In this document: positions 1 through 12,379 of the stretch, in pieces
Position numbering within the stretch: position 1 is the first letter of the stretch
How the letters are laid out: every line of letters begins with the position of its first letter
Assembly: GCA_013368375.1 (NCBI GenBank)
Contig: JAACJP010000051.1
Location: forward strand, 146,103 to 210,102
Source: Tricholomella constricta
Taxonomy: Eukaryota > Basidiomycota > Agaricomycetes > Agaricales > Lyophyllaceae
Direction of reading: 5' to 3'
DNA length: 64,000 bases
The notes under the pieces: generated by a model
Databases searched by the model: none
Seen by the model: the letters and a program-made list of their open reading frames with translations, nothing else
Told to the model about the DNA's origin: nothing
Translations under genes and position numbers: made by a program

Positions 1-924
1 GGCGTGAGCTCTGACAGCTCTGAGAGGTATGACCCACTCGGAACTGACATCCACCAGCCCAGGGAGCTGCTGCGTCACGAGATTCCTGATCACTTCCTCA
101 GGCCGCCGCTCCGAAATAAAGATGTGGAGTATAAAAGCTACTACCAACGGCCCTTGGCAGGGCATGACAAAGGATCTGACAGTGACCCCGCGGAGGCGGA
201 CCCCGCGGACATTCAAAGTAAGAACAGTGATTCTTGTTATTTGAACTGCATTCAAACCTTTTGCAAGGCCAACCAGAATATGTTCCTTCTGAGGATGAGG
301 ACGAGCCCATGGCCGCGGATGTGGACCCCGCGGACATTCAAAGTAAGAACAGTGATTCTTGTCATTTGAACTGCATTCAACCTTTTGCAAGGCCAACCTG
401 CACCCCGTTACGTATCCCCAGAATATGTTCCTTCTGAGAATGAGGATTCTGAGGATGAGGACGAGCCCATGGGTGAGTTATATTGCATTTGCTTATACTT
501 GCATATAGTTACCTTTCACCATTTTGTAGGCCAATCACATGAAGACCCCGATATGGTGTTCTCTGATGAGGACAGCCCCGCGGAGGACGCCCCTGCTGTC
601 CAAGAACCCGATATTGAGTTTTCCGACAAGGACAGCTCTGCAGAGGACACCCCCGCTCTCCTCAAAGATCCAGATATTGTGTTTTCTGGCGAAGACAGCC
701 CTGCGGAGCAACAAGACATGGAAGTGCTTTCCCTTTCCGATGACTCAGGTGAGGAAGAGTTTAGGGTCAGGAGGAGACACAGGAGACCACCCGTTGAAAT
801 GCTTGAGGGCTTATTACGGTTTTCAGATGGTGAAATCAATGAGGAGCTTGCGGTTCAAGTACCCCGCGGACAATACACTGCCGCCTCCTTTGCTCACATT
901 CCTTCCAACATTCTTGATGATTAG
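1..924 (+). CDS. Acidic hypothetical protein, 5' partial, with duplicated exon-intron unit
   Basis: The reading frame is open from base 1, so the gene begins outside the window. Exons 1-217, 268-342, 392-472 and 530-924 join in frame (introns 218-267, 343-391, 473-529, all GT..AG) and end at TAG 922-924. The N-terminal part is mixed in composition. The rest is a run of acidic repeats of the type DPDI-x-FS-x-(E/D)DS-x-AE, repeated about four times, then a basic patch (RVRRRHRR). Exon 2 with its flanking intron is a 125 bp tandem duplication. I do not recognise the family. Acidic repeats beside a basic patch would fit a nuclear or chromatin-associated protein, but that is a guess. Confidence 0.6.
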
Positions 925-1249
925 GGGTAGCTTTATCTTGATGTCTTTTTTCCTTTTGCTTTGTGATAATGAATATGTTGCCTTGTGATAATAAAAATAT
1001 ACCAATACAGATACACCATACTTGTAAATGAAACATGGAGGGGGAACAATTGTGTCCCTTGTCTATACATTAAAAGCATCCAGAGCCCGCGGACAATTAT
1101 GACCATATCCACAGACATTTATGGTCTGGTCTTCTACAGCACCATGGAGGCCCGTTGCAGCAGCGGGTTTACCCGCGGACATGGGCAATCCCCGCGAGCC
1201 CCTTGCTGCCCTTTGTAGGACCAGATAGGCCCGCTGCAGCCCCAGCGGG
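925..1249. other. 3' flank, no gene seen
   Basis: AT-rich 3' flank of the preceding gene with ATAATAAAAATA at 966-1001 as a possible polyadenylation region. From about 1085 CCGCGG motifs start to appear, leading into the GC-rich repeat block. No gene is supported. Confidence 0.4.
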
Positions 1250-2230
1250 GCCGCTGGTACCGTCCCCGACGGTTACATGTAGAGACCCCGCTGGTGCGGT
1301 GCCAGATGGTGACATGTAGTGGCCCCGTATCAGCCCCGCTGATGCCGTGCCAGACAGCTACATGTAGTGATCCCGCTGGCACGTTGGACATGCTACATGG
1401 AGTCTGCCCCACAGACAAGGATTCATGGAGGTAAAAGACGACCCGCGGAGGTCCACAGAGGTGGGCAACCCCCCGCTAGCACCCCGCTCCCATATATGCC
1501 CGAAAAAAGGTAAGCCGCGGAGGTCCGCAGAGGTGGGCAACCCACCCCGCTGCCTCCAGGCCCGCTGCAGTGCTGGGTGTGCCCCCAAAGAAACAACCCG
1601 CGGAGGTCCGCAGAGGTGGGCAACCCCCTGCTAGCCCCCACCCCGCTCCCATATATGCCCAAAAAAAGGCAACCCGCGGAGGTCCGCAGAGGTGGGCAAC
1701 CCACCCCGCTGCCCCCAGGCCCGCTGCAGTGCTGGGTGTGCCCCCAAAAAAACAACCCGCGGAGGTCCGCAGAGGTGGGCAACCCCCCGCTAGCCCTCCC
1801 ATTTATGCCCAAAAAAAGGTAACCCGCGGAGGTCCGCAGAGGTGGGCAACCCCCCGCTAGCCCCCCACCCTGCCCCCACAGGCCCGCTGCAGTGCTGGGT
1901 GTGCCCCCAAAAAAACAACCCACGGAGGTCCGCAGAGGTGGGCAACCCCCCGCTAGCCCCCCCATATATGCCTGAAAAGAAGCGACCCGCGGAGGTCCGC
2001 AGAGGTGGGCAACCCCCTGCTAGCCCCCACCCCGCTGCCCCCACAGCACCATATAGGCTGGCCCGCTGATACCATGCCAGGCAACTACATGTAGAGACCT
2101 CGCTGGTACCGTGCAACACGGCTACATGTAGTGGCCCCGCTGGTGCTCCAGCGGCCCCGCTGGTGCCGTCAATACGGCTACATGTATGGCCCCGCTGGAC
2201 AGTGGGACACGCTACATTGTAGTGCCCCTA
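1250..2230. repeat. Composite GC-rich tandem repeat block
   Basis: The core (about 1436-2034) has eight copies of a unit containing GGAGGTCCGCAGAGGTGGGC, at roughly 1445, 1518, 1600, 1679, 1760, 1829, 1925 and 1989. Spacers alternate between a CATATATGCCC/A-run type and a GCTGCAGTGCTGGGTGTGCC type. The core is flanked on both sides (1250-1420 and 2055-2230) by another repeat with CCCCGCTGGT and TACATGTAG. Most units carry the palindrome CCGCGG. Reading frames across the block come from the repeat period and are not genes. Confidence 0.85.
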
Positions 2231-2400
2231 CCTGAACTTTGCATTTCAGCACGGAGTTTGATGTCTGCGGTAGGAGTGCAGACTAGTGCGCTCACCCTCA
2301 TTGAAAGAAACGAGCGCATCTGAGTGCGCGCTCTGTCTGGGGTCCAGGCCCTCATTAACAAAAGTAGTTGAGTCAGTATATTTATTTTGTGAGTTGAACG

Positions 2401-2662
2401 CGACCACCGCGCACTCCCCGCGCACTCCCCGCACACTCTCCGCGCACTCCCCGCACACCCCCCGCGCACCCATCGCGCACCCATCGCGCACCCATCGCGC
2501 GCTCATCACGCGCACTCGCCCCGCACTCTCGGGCTCATCGCACACTCATTGCACACTCACCGCGCACTCATTGCTCACTTCTTGCGCACTCACTGCTCAC
2601 TCACCGCTCCCTCATCGCGCACTCACCGCTCACTCATCGCGCACTCATCGCGCACTCACCGG
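2401..2662. repeat. Simple repeat based on CGCGCACTC
   Basis: About 260 bp of imperfect 9-11 bp units (CGCGCACTC, CGCGCACCCAT, TGCTCACTCAC). CpG-rich and unrelated in sequence to the blocks on either side. Confidence 0.85.
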
Positions 2663-3165
2663 AAACATAAAATATGTTTCTTAATTTTATCTTCCCTCAG
2701 GAAACACTTAACATTTATCCCCGGAAACATTGATCGGAAACATCTTTCATGGACCCGGGGAAACATCTGAGAAAAATCCTTTGTGTTACCAGAGAAACAT
2801 GTGAAAAAACACCCTTAGTGGTTCCCAGGAAACATTTGAGAAAAATCCTTTGTGTTACCAGAGAAACATGTGAAAGAACACCCTTTGTGGTTCCTGGGAA
2901 ACATATGGGAAACATCTTTCATGTTTCTTGGCAAACAGTGAAAGAAAAACTCATCATTTTTCCCACATAACGCTTGGGAAACACCTGTCATGGTTCTGGA
3001 GAAACAGTCAAAGAAAAATGATATATTTTTCCAAAAAAAAATCTGGGATAAATAAAATATTTTAATTAAGTGTTTCCTGAGAAAAATATTACCCGTTTCT
3101 TATCCATGTTTCTTTGGAAGTTGAAAAACATCTTTCCTTTCCATGTTTCCCACGGAAACATAGAC
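2660..3165. repeat. GGAAACAT-type tandem repeat
   Basis: Roughly 500 bp in which GGAAACAT, GAAACATGTGA and AGAAAAATCC recur every 20-60 bp. A longer unit of about 60 bp (GAGAAAAATCCTTTGTGTTA...) is present twice, near 2769 and 2836. It is AT-richer than the preceding repeats. It ends about 110 bp before the start codon of the TET/JBP-like gene. Confidence 0.8.
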
Positions 3166-3273
3166 CGCCGCCCGCAGTGATCCGACTGATGGCTTTGTTT
3201 TTCTAGTCAGCGCGTTGCCAGAGATGCGCTCCGTAAGCCCCCGCCTATTCACCCAGAGGATGCGCTGACCGGC

Positions 3274-4772
3274 ATGCCACAGACACGGTCAGGCGCGACC
3301 TTCTCACCGTACGAAATCAGCCCCATTTACTGCGCCAAGGATTTCAATTTCGCTGCACTCCTGGAGGATTCGGTGCGCCTAGAGTGCAGCACTGACTGCG
3401 ACCAAGACGTCAGCAGCGGACCCCCCGAAGCCGGCCACACTGAGCCCATCGACGCCCCAGCCAGCACTGCGACACCGCTGGCTCCCCCGCCCAATCAACC
3501 CCGTTACTCCACGGCCCCCGATGCAGCAGCGCCAAGCGCTGCCTCTCGCAACCACGCCAAGCGCCGCAAAAAGCGAGCCCAGCAGATCCTGCGCGACGGC
3601 CACACCCCTCGGCCCAAGACACTCGAAAAATTCGTCCTCCCATCCACCCCACTCCAGACTCTGCTGGCCAGCGAAAGCCTGCCCGCTGCCAAGGGCGCTT
3701 ACTCCGCCATGCGCGCAACCCAGAAGAGCGGCGATCAGAAACGCTGGACGGTCGCGGAGCTAATTTCGAAGGGGCTGACCTTGGTGCCGTGGAATGGCCT
3801 GTGAGTCCGCCCCCTCGCTACTCCGCCCCTCCTGCTGACCCTCCCCTCCCCTTCCAGTGATGACCGACCCCTGCTCGATAAGACGGGCTCAGTCATCGCC
3901 GTCCTGGTTGGCCAACCCCGCGACGAAAGTTACCAGCGGGCAGTAGATGCGGCCTACGCCAGCATAGCACGCGAAGGAGAAGCCGCGCCCTTCAGCCGAA
4001 CCGATGCGAAACACAAGCGGGGGAGCTTCCCTGCCCTCAATGCCGGCGTAACGTATGGCAAGGGCACTACGGCGCCGGTCACTCTGGCTAACCACGAGCA
4101 CAGGGACATGGTTGCCCGGCTGCTCGCCGACGCGAGCATGCAAAGACTGGCTGCGTTCGCAAGCGGTGCGTGCTCCCCTCTCCGCTGCCTCCTTCATTCC
4201 ATTAATGTGTCAATCTTGGGACAGCTAGCTTCCAGCTATGGGCCCCCAACGTGTATAGCTACTATAAGGACCACCTCGATCCCCTCTGGGCAAGGATGCC
4301 CCATCTTCGACGCAACTTCCCCCGCAGCATCTATCCCAGCGCCGCCTTCAACTTTGGGCCGAACGTCTGGACCTATCGACACCGCGATTCACTCAACTGC
4401 CCATTCGGGTGGTGCGCTATCCAGGCCTTAGGCAACTTCGATGCCACTCGGGGGGGCCACCTTATACTCTGGGAGCTCGGGCTTGTAGTTGAGTTCCCGC
4501 CGGGCGCTCTTGTGCTCATCCCCTCCGCTACCATCTCCCACTCCAATGTGCCTGTTCAGGAGGGTGACAGCCGCGCATCGTTCACTCAGTATTGCGCAGG
4601 AGGTTTGTTTCGGTACGTTGACAATGGCTTCAGGACGGAAAAAGAGTTACAGAGGGAGGACGCTGAGGAGTATGCGAGAGTGTGCAAACTTAAGGAAACA
4701 CGGTGGAAAATGGGGCTGGGATTGCTTAGTAAATTTGACGACATAGTAAATGTACCCCGAAAGGCAATATAA
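3274..4772 (+). CDS. Fungal TET/JBP-type 2-oxoglutarate/Fe(II) dioxygenase
   Basis: Three exons (3274-3800, 3858-4165, 4225-4772) join in frame to 460 codons with no stop. The N-terminus (MPQTRSG...) and a basic stretch near residues 90-110 are disordered. The C-terminal half is a double-stranded beta-helix core: HRD at 331-333 gives the HxD iron ligands, the distal His is H384 (in ISHSN), and R395 (in SRASFTQY) fits the 2-oxoglutarate-binding Arg. Gly/hydrophobic strands such as GGHLILWELGLVVEFPPG lie between. The TET/JBP family oxidises 5-methylpyrimidines in DNA or RNA; it is expanded in mushrooms, often near KDZ transposons. No KDZ transposase is visible nearby. All predicted catalytic residues are present, so activity is plausible; the substrate is inferred from family only. 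Confidence 0.85.
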
Positions 4773-6369
4773 GCGTAGAAACCATGGTGAACAGCCAATA
4801 CATACATTTGCAGAACTTGCAGCAAGGTTTTCATGCCTGTTACACGAGCGCATGCATGAGCCAAACACAAGTTTGTACGCAACTTGAGCCTGTTGTCAGC
4901 TTGTTTTCAGGTCATTTCTGCACCATTGCCAGAAACCAGCCTCAAGTCCTCATCAGAAATGACGGGTATTTCAGGCCAAACAGCTGGGCACATATCCCGG
5001 CCACTAATAAGACCAGCAGAGCAGTGCAAGCACCGTTGTTAGTTATTTTATGATATTTATGTTCCGACTTTTGATGCCACTTCATTCATAGTATAGTGAC
5101 CTATGGGTAAAATTTTATTGTGTTTCTTGCAATCTACTCTACAGCTTCGTCGCTAGAAGCACATATTTTTTGCAGAGCTACAGCCCTCGCCGATCTCAGC
5201 AAATTGCAAGATCAATAGGGGGGGGTCAGAGATATCAAAAATTCACCTCTTCCTTTTTCAATGTTCTTCACTGTGCCAGTTTTGTACACCTATTAAAGCC
5301 TTATTGGCAGCAACCGATTACTTATACTGCCCCGTAAAAGCTTGCGATTAGAGCGCGAGTACCAAAATGAATATATTTCGTACTTTTCTCCCAAGGAATC
5401 TGCTCCACATTGTGAGGGGTTATGCCGCGCCCATAGTAAGAGATGTATTCCGTACAACATATTTTTCTTAGAGGAGGTGTTTTGCAGCCGGTTCCTTTGT
5501 TCCCAATGAAAAACAGTTTGAAGCAAATTACTCTGGTTGCTCAATGGCAACGAAATTTGGGCAGATGCAGTGAATGGTAGCAACTAATCACTCACATTCT
5601 GTGGACTTCGCGCCAGGTGCGTGACCCAAAAATTTCATGCTCAAAGGTCCTGAAGAGATTTATGCTCGACGTGTGGCATGCCATAAGTGTCTAAAAAAGG
5701 AAACCGCGGCTCACATGCCTGCGTGAAAGTGGCTACACAAGGTGGGCTATATCTACTGTCCGCGGACCACCTTTTCAGTAGACGCTCTAGTGCAACAGAA
5801 TGAGCACCACCACCAACTGTATCGTTCACTACGCTAGCAGTCACCGGTTCAATTCCCATGGCCTGCACTTTTTTTTCTTTCTTTTTTTGCATTATAACAA
5901 TTTTGTAAAGTCCAAAGAGCTGACGTGATGGAAGGCCTCACTTTGCATCTCATTGTTGACCGACTCATGGGCATTGATAGCATTGTAAATAGCAAAGGTG
6001 TAAGAGTACAAAAAATGCATGGTAGATAGCAAAGATGTAAGTACAAAATAAAAGCAACGTGGTGGCAATGGCAGGCATCAAAAACAACTAAGGGCGCAGC
6101 AAGAGGGCGATGGCTTCATTTACGTACTTGCCCCGACATGTACATTTTGTTGAAAGCAATGGCAGCGGAACCTTCTTCCTCGGTGTCTTTGAATAGGACG
6201 GGCGCGCGGTGGTTGCCGGCGGCGGCGCGAGCGGCGGTCCTGCGAGGTCTGGGTCAGTGTTATTCGAGTAGCAGTTAAAATTCCACCCACAGTCCCAAAT
6301 AAACACCCGGGTGGTCCCCTGCAGTAACCACCCAGTAGCACCCCTCGTTCGCAGGGGACACTCTGGCGG
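4773..6369. other. Intergenic, no gene supported
   Basis: AT-rich sequence without a convincing gene. A stretch near 5815 (GGTTCAATTCC followed by T runs at 5869-5888) resembles a tRNA B box with a terminator but does not fold as a tRNA. At 6290-6350, minus strand, a short segment reads like a second copy of an RNase H1 N-terminal motif (YWVVTAGDHPGVYLG), out of frame with the gene to its right. Confidence 0.4.
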
Positions 6370-7031
<662 letters not shown>

Positions 7032-7410
7032 AACGGCCGACGGTACTACAGCCGACGGTTAACTTAAGCGAAAAAAAAAGATCAGGGTGAGCCAAGCACT
7101 TACTTTCTGACTTGGCAGGAGACGGGTTTTCCGGAGTTACTATAATGCAGGTTAGCTGATGTCGTCGCCAATCATACCTGATCACTTGTCACTCACGTTT
7201 TGTGCAATGCGTCATGGCTGGGCTAATCAAGGCAGAGGTGCGTAGAAAGAGAAGAGCAAGTACGTGAAAAAGAGAGAAAAAAAAAACGCAGCAAGTTCAA
7301 CCACCAACCGACACGGTCACGCTACCCAACGCGGTCACGTTATATTGATCCCTGTTGGGGCAATCAACGCGTCCCTGTTTTTTCAACCGGTTTCATTTTT
7401 TTGCCGTGAC

Positions 7411-8961
7411 ATGACGACATCCTGGTCCAGCCGAAACCCCACCTTCAGTGTACAGACCCCGCGTGTTCGCCTCAGCCAGGATAAGTCTGATGCAGCGCGC
7501 CATACGCGTGCGTTACGGGCTGCCAACAATAAGGCGAGTAGGGAGACCATTGAAAAGGAAGTCGAGGCCTACCTGCGGGACCAACAGCACTTTATTGAGG
7601 ACCTTGCAACTAGGTGCACTGTTGATTCTGATGTCATCAGGAAGAAAATTATTCATGGCTCTACCTACAAATCACCTCGAGCTCCCTCACTGTATAATGC
7701 AATAATCCACCATAAGTCCGTGGAACTGAATAAGGGTGTGTTTCTATTGTTTATTTCATAACAAATACTGACAGAATATTTGTAGACCACCCAGTTGGAG
7801 ATTGTCTGCCGTTGAGCGAGATCCGGCGGCTAGCGAGCGCAGATGAAAGTCTGCAAGCTCATAACTTGTCCAAGGAGCGAAGGAAAGAACTCCTACAAGA
7901 ACTCACGGATGCTCGGGCTATATGCGCAACAGGAGCACGAGCAAATAACCATGCTGCAACCATTGATGCAAGCAAAACGATCGACGCAATTGTACAAGAG
8001 GTACGCAGCGGCTGTCCCCTTTCAGACATATAAAACAAGTGATCGATCGTCAGATCAAAAACCTCCATTTGAGGACCGGCGTCCGGACCATTGCCTTCTT
8101 CACACGCAGCGACAGCGACGACACCATCGTGCCAGTTGTTGCGGCCTCCGACGATGCGACGCTCAAGTTCTTTCCGGAGGTTCTCAAGCTCGATGTCGGA
8201 CGCGTGATGACCCAGTTCGAGCTCTTTTCAGTTGCTGAGACGAAAGGTGCATTGGCTTTTCAAACTTCAAGGTGCCATTCTGACCAGCTTACAGGCCGTG
8301 CTGAAGCCGACACATTGCCGGTTATGCGAGCAGATTGCGCTCGCCTGATTCTCGCAGGCTTGCGTGAGTCACGTTCAGGCCAACCGCCCCTCCACAAAAA
8401 CTGACGCGCCTTTTCGTAGGAGAAATTACTCATGATCGCAAAATCAACATGAATTACGTCAACTATCAAACTGCTATCGTCGAAACTCACCACGTACGCC
8501 TCATTGGATGGCCGAAACAGGTCCCCTTTACGAGCCCCTCCAATCTCCCAACAAGGGACGATGTCCGCACTCTTCGCGTCGCTCTTTTGGACGAGGAGTG
8601 CAAATGGGAGATGCTCACCCACCGGGAGAGGAAGGAGCATACACTGATGCTATCGGATGCACGGCAGAGGGGCGAACAGGTCGGCAAGAAACGGAAACCG
8701 CGGAGTGACAAGGGCACCACCCAGAAGCGTAAAAACAATAGCACGGAGCCCACTAGAAAGAAGCCGCGAACTGGGCAGGGCGTCTCTTCCAAGCTGCCTC
8801 CCACTTACCAGAGTACCGAGTTTGTCGAAGACGACGAGGACAGTGGCGATGACGGCAACGGCGGCGATGACAGCAACGGCGGCGATGACGGCGGCAGTGG
8901 TGTCAGTGGGGAAGTCACTGGTGGTGGCTGTCAGGGAAGGCCGGGCGAAAATGCCGAGTAG
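7411..8961 (+). CDS. Conserved mushroom-specific protein of unknown function
   Basis: Five exons (7411-7735, 7786-8000, 8054-8246, 8295-8363, 8420-8961) join in frame to 447 aa with no internal stop. The N-terminal 100 residues are basic and helical. The middle has LRTGVRTIAFFTRSDSDD and MNYVNYQTAIVE followed by VRLIGWPKQVPF, segments I associate with a family found in many copies in Agaricomycetes but without a known function. The C-terminus is a basic stretch (GKKRKPRSDKGTTQKRK) likely to be a nuclear localisation signal, then an acidic Asp/Gly/Asn repeat. The clean intron structure suggests a functional gene. Some relatives lie near transposons, but nothing here proves a mobile origin. Confidence 0.7.
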
Positions 8962-9770
8962 GCAAGTAACGTTTCTCACCCCACCCTCCCCACCGTGCTC
9001 TCACCTCCCCCATCACCGCATGCTTATTCACGCCGCAGCTGTGGTGTTGCGCCTACTCCCCCCCCATCTGAACCCCTGTCGCTCCGCTATGCCCTACGCC
9101 CCGCCACCGCCCCATCTTGACACGGCCCACTCCTGCCTGACTTGACGAGCCGCATCCCTTCTTGCTGCCCCTAGCCGCGGCCTCCACCCCCTGCTTGTTG
9201 ATACCACAGCCGCGGCATCACCTCCATCTTGGTGCACCCCATTCCGGCCTCATTCCGATGCGAGCCGCGCTCCTTCTTGCCGATCTCCTTGCCGATCCCA
9301 GCCCAGCCCATGCCGTCCTGTGCAGTTTGCGACTGCCTCCTGCCCCCTTCTTTCTGTGTGGCCCTGCGCTGCGCCCCCTTCTTGCAGCGCAGCCCCTGCG
9401 CCTTACCTTCTCACAACGCTGATCCCAGCGCTACGCAGCCTTCTCGCTGCAAACGGCGCCCTCGCCCCTTCGCGCCGCGCAGCTGTGCCGTGTCGTTTCA
9501 CCTCCCCTGCCCGCTGCTCGGCCAGCACCCGCTCACTGCCCCGATGCACGCGGCGGCGGCACCTTGGCTGACCCCACTATCCGTATTATTTGAGATCATG
9601 TCGTACAATTTCAATGATAATATTCTTTTCTTGGCCTGTCTATAAAATCTACGGCACAACACGTGTTGTATATTATCTGATATGGGCTCTGCATTTAATC
9701 TGATTTTTTGGAGATTTTCCAGTGAATTTTGAGGGAGTTGGCGAGCTCGTTGTGGCCAACGACGACGAAC
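8962..9770. other. Intergenic, C/T-rich, no gene
   Basis: Strongly pyrimidine-rich sequence (CCCCCAT, CTGCC, CTTCTTGC repeats). Open frames here come from composition bias; no motif or plausible intron structure was found. Confidence 0.4.
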
Positions 9771-10000
9771 GCGGGCGGAATGATGGCGGACTGATGGCGG
9801 AATGATGGCGGAATGATGGGCGGGTGGCGGACCGACAGACGGCGACGGTTCTGGCAACCTTGATGTGATGTTGATGGGAACATTGATGGCGGACTGATGG
9901 CGTAATGATGGCGGAATGATGGGCGGGTGGCGGACCGACAGACAGCGACGACGGCTGTTCTGGCAACGTTGATGGTGATGTTGATGGGATCATTGATGGC
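9770..10000. repeat. Tandem duplication with GATGGCGGA sub-repeats
   Basis: Two copies of a unit of roughly 110-115 bp (near 9780-9890 and 9890-10000), each with repeated GATGGCGGAATGATGG, then GGGCGGGTGGCGGACCGACAG and a TTCTGGCAAC...TTGATG tail. Minus-strand frames read HHSAI/PPSFRH repeats and are not considered coding. Confidence 0.7.
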
Positions 10001-10135
10001 CTAGGCACGACCGGCAGCGGCTCTGGCCATACCGCTCAACCTGCGCAGCATTTGAAAAAGTCCGGCCAGTATTCAACATTTATTGAAGAACGTAGGTACG
10101 TGCTCAAATGCCCTCTAACTATAGGCGGATTTACA

Positions 10136-10779
10136 CTAAGTATCCACCTCTAATAGGAGGGAATTAGTGGGAACCATAGGTGGACCCAGATGTGTCCGCA
10201 GTCGGATCGAACATATATAGGCATATGCCGGGGTCCTGTTGATCATCATCGTAAGAGACCAGTTGTGGCATGAGCTAGCTTGTTTACATCTTATCATCAT
10301 GTTAACTTGGACGTACAAATTACACGTCAATGATTTGGCGTCTGACCAGCATGCTATACTCGACCCAGCAACACCCTCACAACAGCCATGACCACGACCG
10401 TGACCCACGAAAACCTCCCACACGCAGGAAAATTCGCAGTGACATGCCCGATTACTCAAACAGGGACTTTCACGAACGAGGCTTTACCATCGGTACTTAG
10501 TCCAAGCCTATGCAACGCGGCTCAGTGGCTATGCGAGATATAAAGCGAAGGATGAGCGGTTTGTCGCTTCTCTGCATCAACCTCTTTCGGACCTCACCAT
10601 GTGTTGCCTATCGCTCAGAAATGGATCAACTCGGCGGGTGCGAGCCAAGCGGCACATTTTTCTGGCCGCTTCCCTGTGGTGCATCCGGGGCCGAACTTGA
10701 GGTGGATCGCAACCCCAATCGTCTGTCCTTGAAGAGGTAAGCGCACTGTTATCTTCCTTGGATTCCAGAGAACTGATAT
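10136..10779. other. Intergenic, no gene supported
   Basis: Mixed sequence between the 9.8 kb repeat and the phosphoesterase remnant. Short open frames on both strands show no recognisable motif. Confidence 0.3.
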
Positions 10780-11420
10780 GCCTGTTAGCTTCTGCTTTAC
10801 AAGAGCGATAAGCAACAGTACGTCCTGTCCCGGATATTCGACACCGTCGTTGATTTGCATGTTACAGACCCGACCCCAATGGCATCCTCGCATTCACACT
10901 GCAGGAGCTTCAAAAGGCGGAGGACGCAGGCCAACGTGCATGGATCGTTGCTCATATGCCTCCCGGGAGGCAGGACACGTTGCAGGACCAAGTGGGTGCA
11001 CTCTATAATTGTTCGCTTCAAAAGGTTTTGTTTAATCAAGACCCCTCTAGTCAAATTACTTTGACCAAATCGTGCAGGATTTATTCTGGGTAACACCGAC
11101 AGTCCAACACTTCAGATAAACTGTGCGACATACGTTCTCCCTTCTGCTAAAACAAAATAGATTATCTGAATTCTCCTTATCCTTATATACACAGCAACCT
11201 GGGAGCTGTACTACAGTGCTCGCGCCCTATACGGGCCTCTCGTAGGCGTGCAGCCCTTTGAAGCTCTGGACCCGGCGTTCTGGCATCGTGCAACAACGAC
11301 ATTCCAACAGTACGACGCCTTTCTCAACGACGAATTTTTGTCAATGCATGTAATGCGGCATGCAAGAACAACAACATTTGTGGGTTGGGCGCTCTCAGAA
11401 GGAAAATCCGAGTCATGTTT
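10780..11420 (+). pseudogene. Decayed metallophosphoesterase (sphingomyelinase-like) fragment
   Basis: Two pieces in different frames match the end of the acid sphingomyelinase-like calcineurin-type phosphoesterases. At about 10870-10995 the frame reads PNGILAFTLQELQKAEDAGQ, then RAWIVAHMPPGRQDTLQDQ, containing the GH-type metal-binding motif with Ala in place of Gly (AHMPPG). At 11192-11340 TWELYYSARALYGPLVG, then LDPAFWHRATTTFQQYD, matches the conserved C-terminal segment. The section between them that should carry the GHxH motif is not recognisable, and the catalytic N-terminal domain is absent. So this is a truncated, frameshifted copy of a secreted lipid phosphodiesterase gene. Confidence 0.55.
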
Positions 11421-12379
11421 GATTATTGAATTTGCGGCTTCGATTCAATTTACTTTACAAAACAAGCAGCGTTACCCAGACGAACAACGAAGGCAGGCAT
11501 TGCCATCCTGGTGAAACCTTCGGTCCAGGGATAATATTCCATATCTGACAGTGTTTATCACAAGAGGAGGGTCGGCTTCAGGACGGCAGTGACGGTGCGA
11601 CTCAGGGAAGGACAAGAAAGGGAAAGGGAAAGCAGAACCGACCATGACGGACGTTACAGGCTTCCCATACATGGAGGTGGTAAGTGAGGAGATCTTCGAG
11701 GTGCCACACGGATGTGATGATGGACGATGGATGGTTCTCGGTTGTTGTTGCTGAAGGTTTGTGCCCCATTTTTGTCTTTTTGCAATTCGAAGGCGTGTGC
11801 AGAGATGTGCTAACGCCAATGGGAGGCTGAAGCGTGCACGTGTGGATGTGATGACAATGTAAGCCTTGTGGCACAATCATAAGATGAGAGGCGATGCCAA
11901 AGACTGAGCGATAACTGACACTACTACATGCCCAAATTCATCAGCTGTCCTCCACTCGGAGATATATCTAACCCTGGACTTCAAGTCAACAGTCATCGAC
12001 CGGTGTTGGAAAATGCTGTACTTAGGCCTGAGACTCATGATGAACACTTACAGTGGTGAACGATGATCGACTACCTCGTGTCATGATAATTTTCGAAGTC
12101 GGCCACTTTTATCGTATGCTTGAAAGAACCTTGATCTCGGCATGTTAAAGGGCTGTACTTGGAATACGTCTTGAACTTTGGAAAAATACAGAAATCGAGA
12201 ACGAAATTATAATCGCTGCGACACGTAGTTGCGGATTACTATTCAGTAGAATAAACAACCACGTTTCTGGCATCTAAGTAATACACGTCAATGCAAGGCT
12301 TTCCCCGAGATGCTAGGTGTTGGGCAACAACACATACCATAACCAGTGCAATTTCGATCTAGGAAGTTGTAGATCACTA
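11421..12379. other. Intergenic, no gene supported
   Basis: No convincing coding sequence, RNA gene or repeat was found in this stretch on either strand. Confidence 0.35.

Noticed and set aside
1423..2119. 180 aa minus-strand ORF (GGCPPLRTSAG repeats)
   Set aside because: Pure translation of the GC-rich tandem array; open in several frames on both strands.
1250..2230. CRISPR-like regular repeats
   Set aside because: Eukaryotic context, spacers are themselves repeated in two classes, and units vary; not a CRISPR array.
2246..2770. Long open frames (His-Ser-Pro and Arg-Ala-Leu rich) on both strands
   Set aside because: They come from the period of the CGCGCACTC repeat; no start context, introns or conserved motif.
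5780..5890. tRNA gene or tRNA-derived SINE
   Set aside because: GGTTCAATTCC matches a B box and is followed by T runs, but the flanking bases do not form a T stem, and no acceptor or D stem could be paired.
8962..9650. ORFs of 86-162 aa in the C/T-rich region
   Set aside because: Composition-driven, no similarity between frames and neighbours, no recognisable domain.
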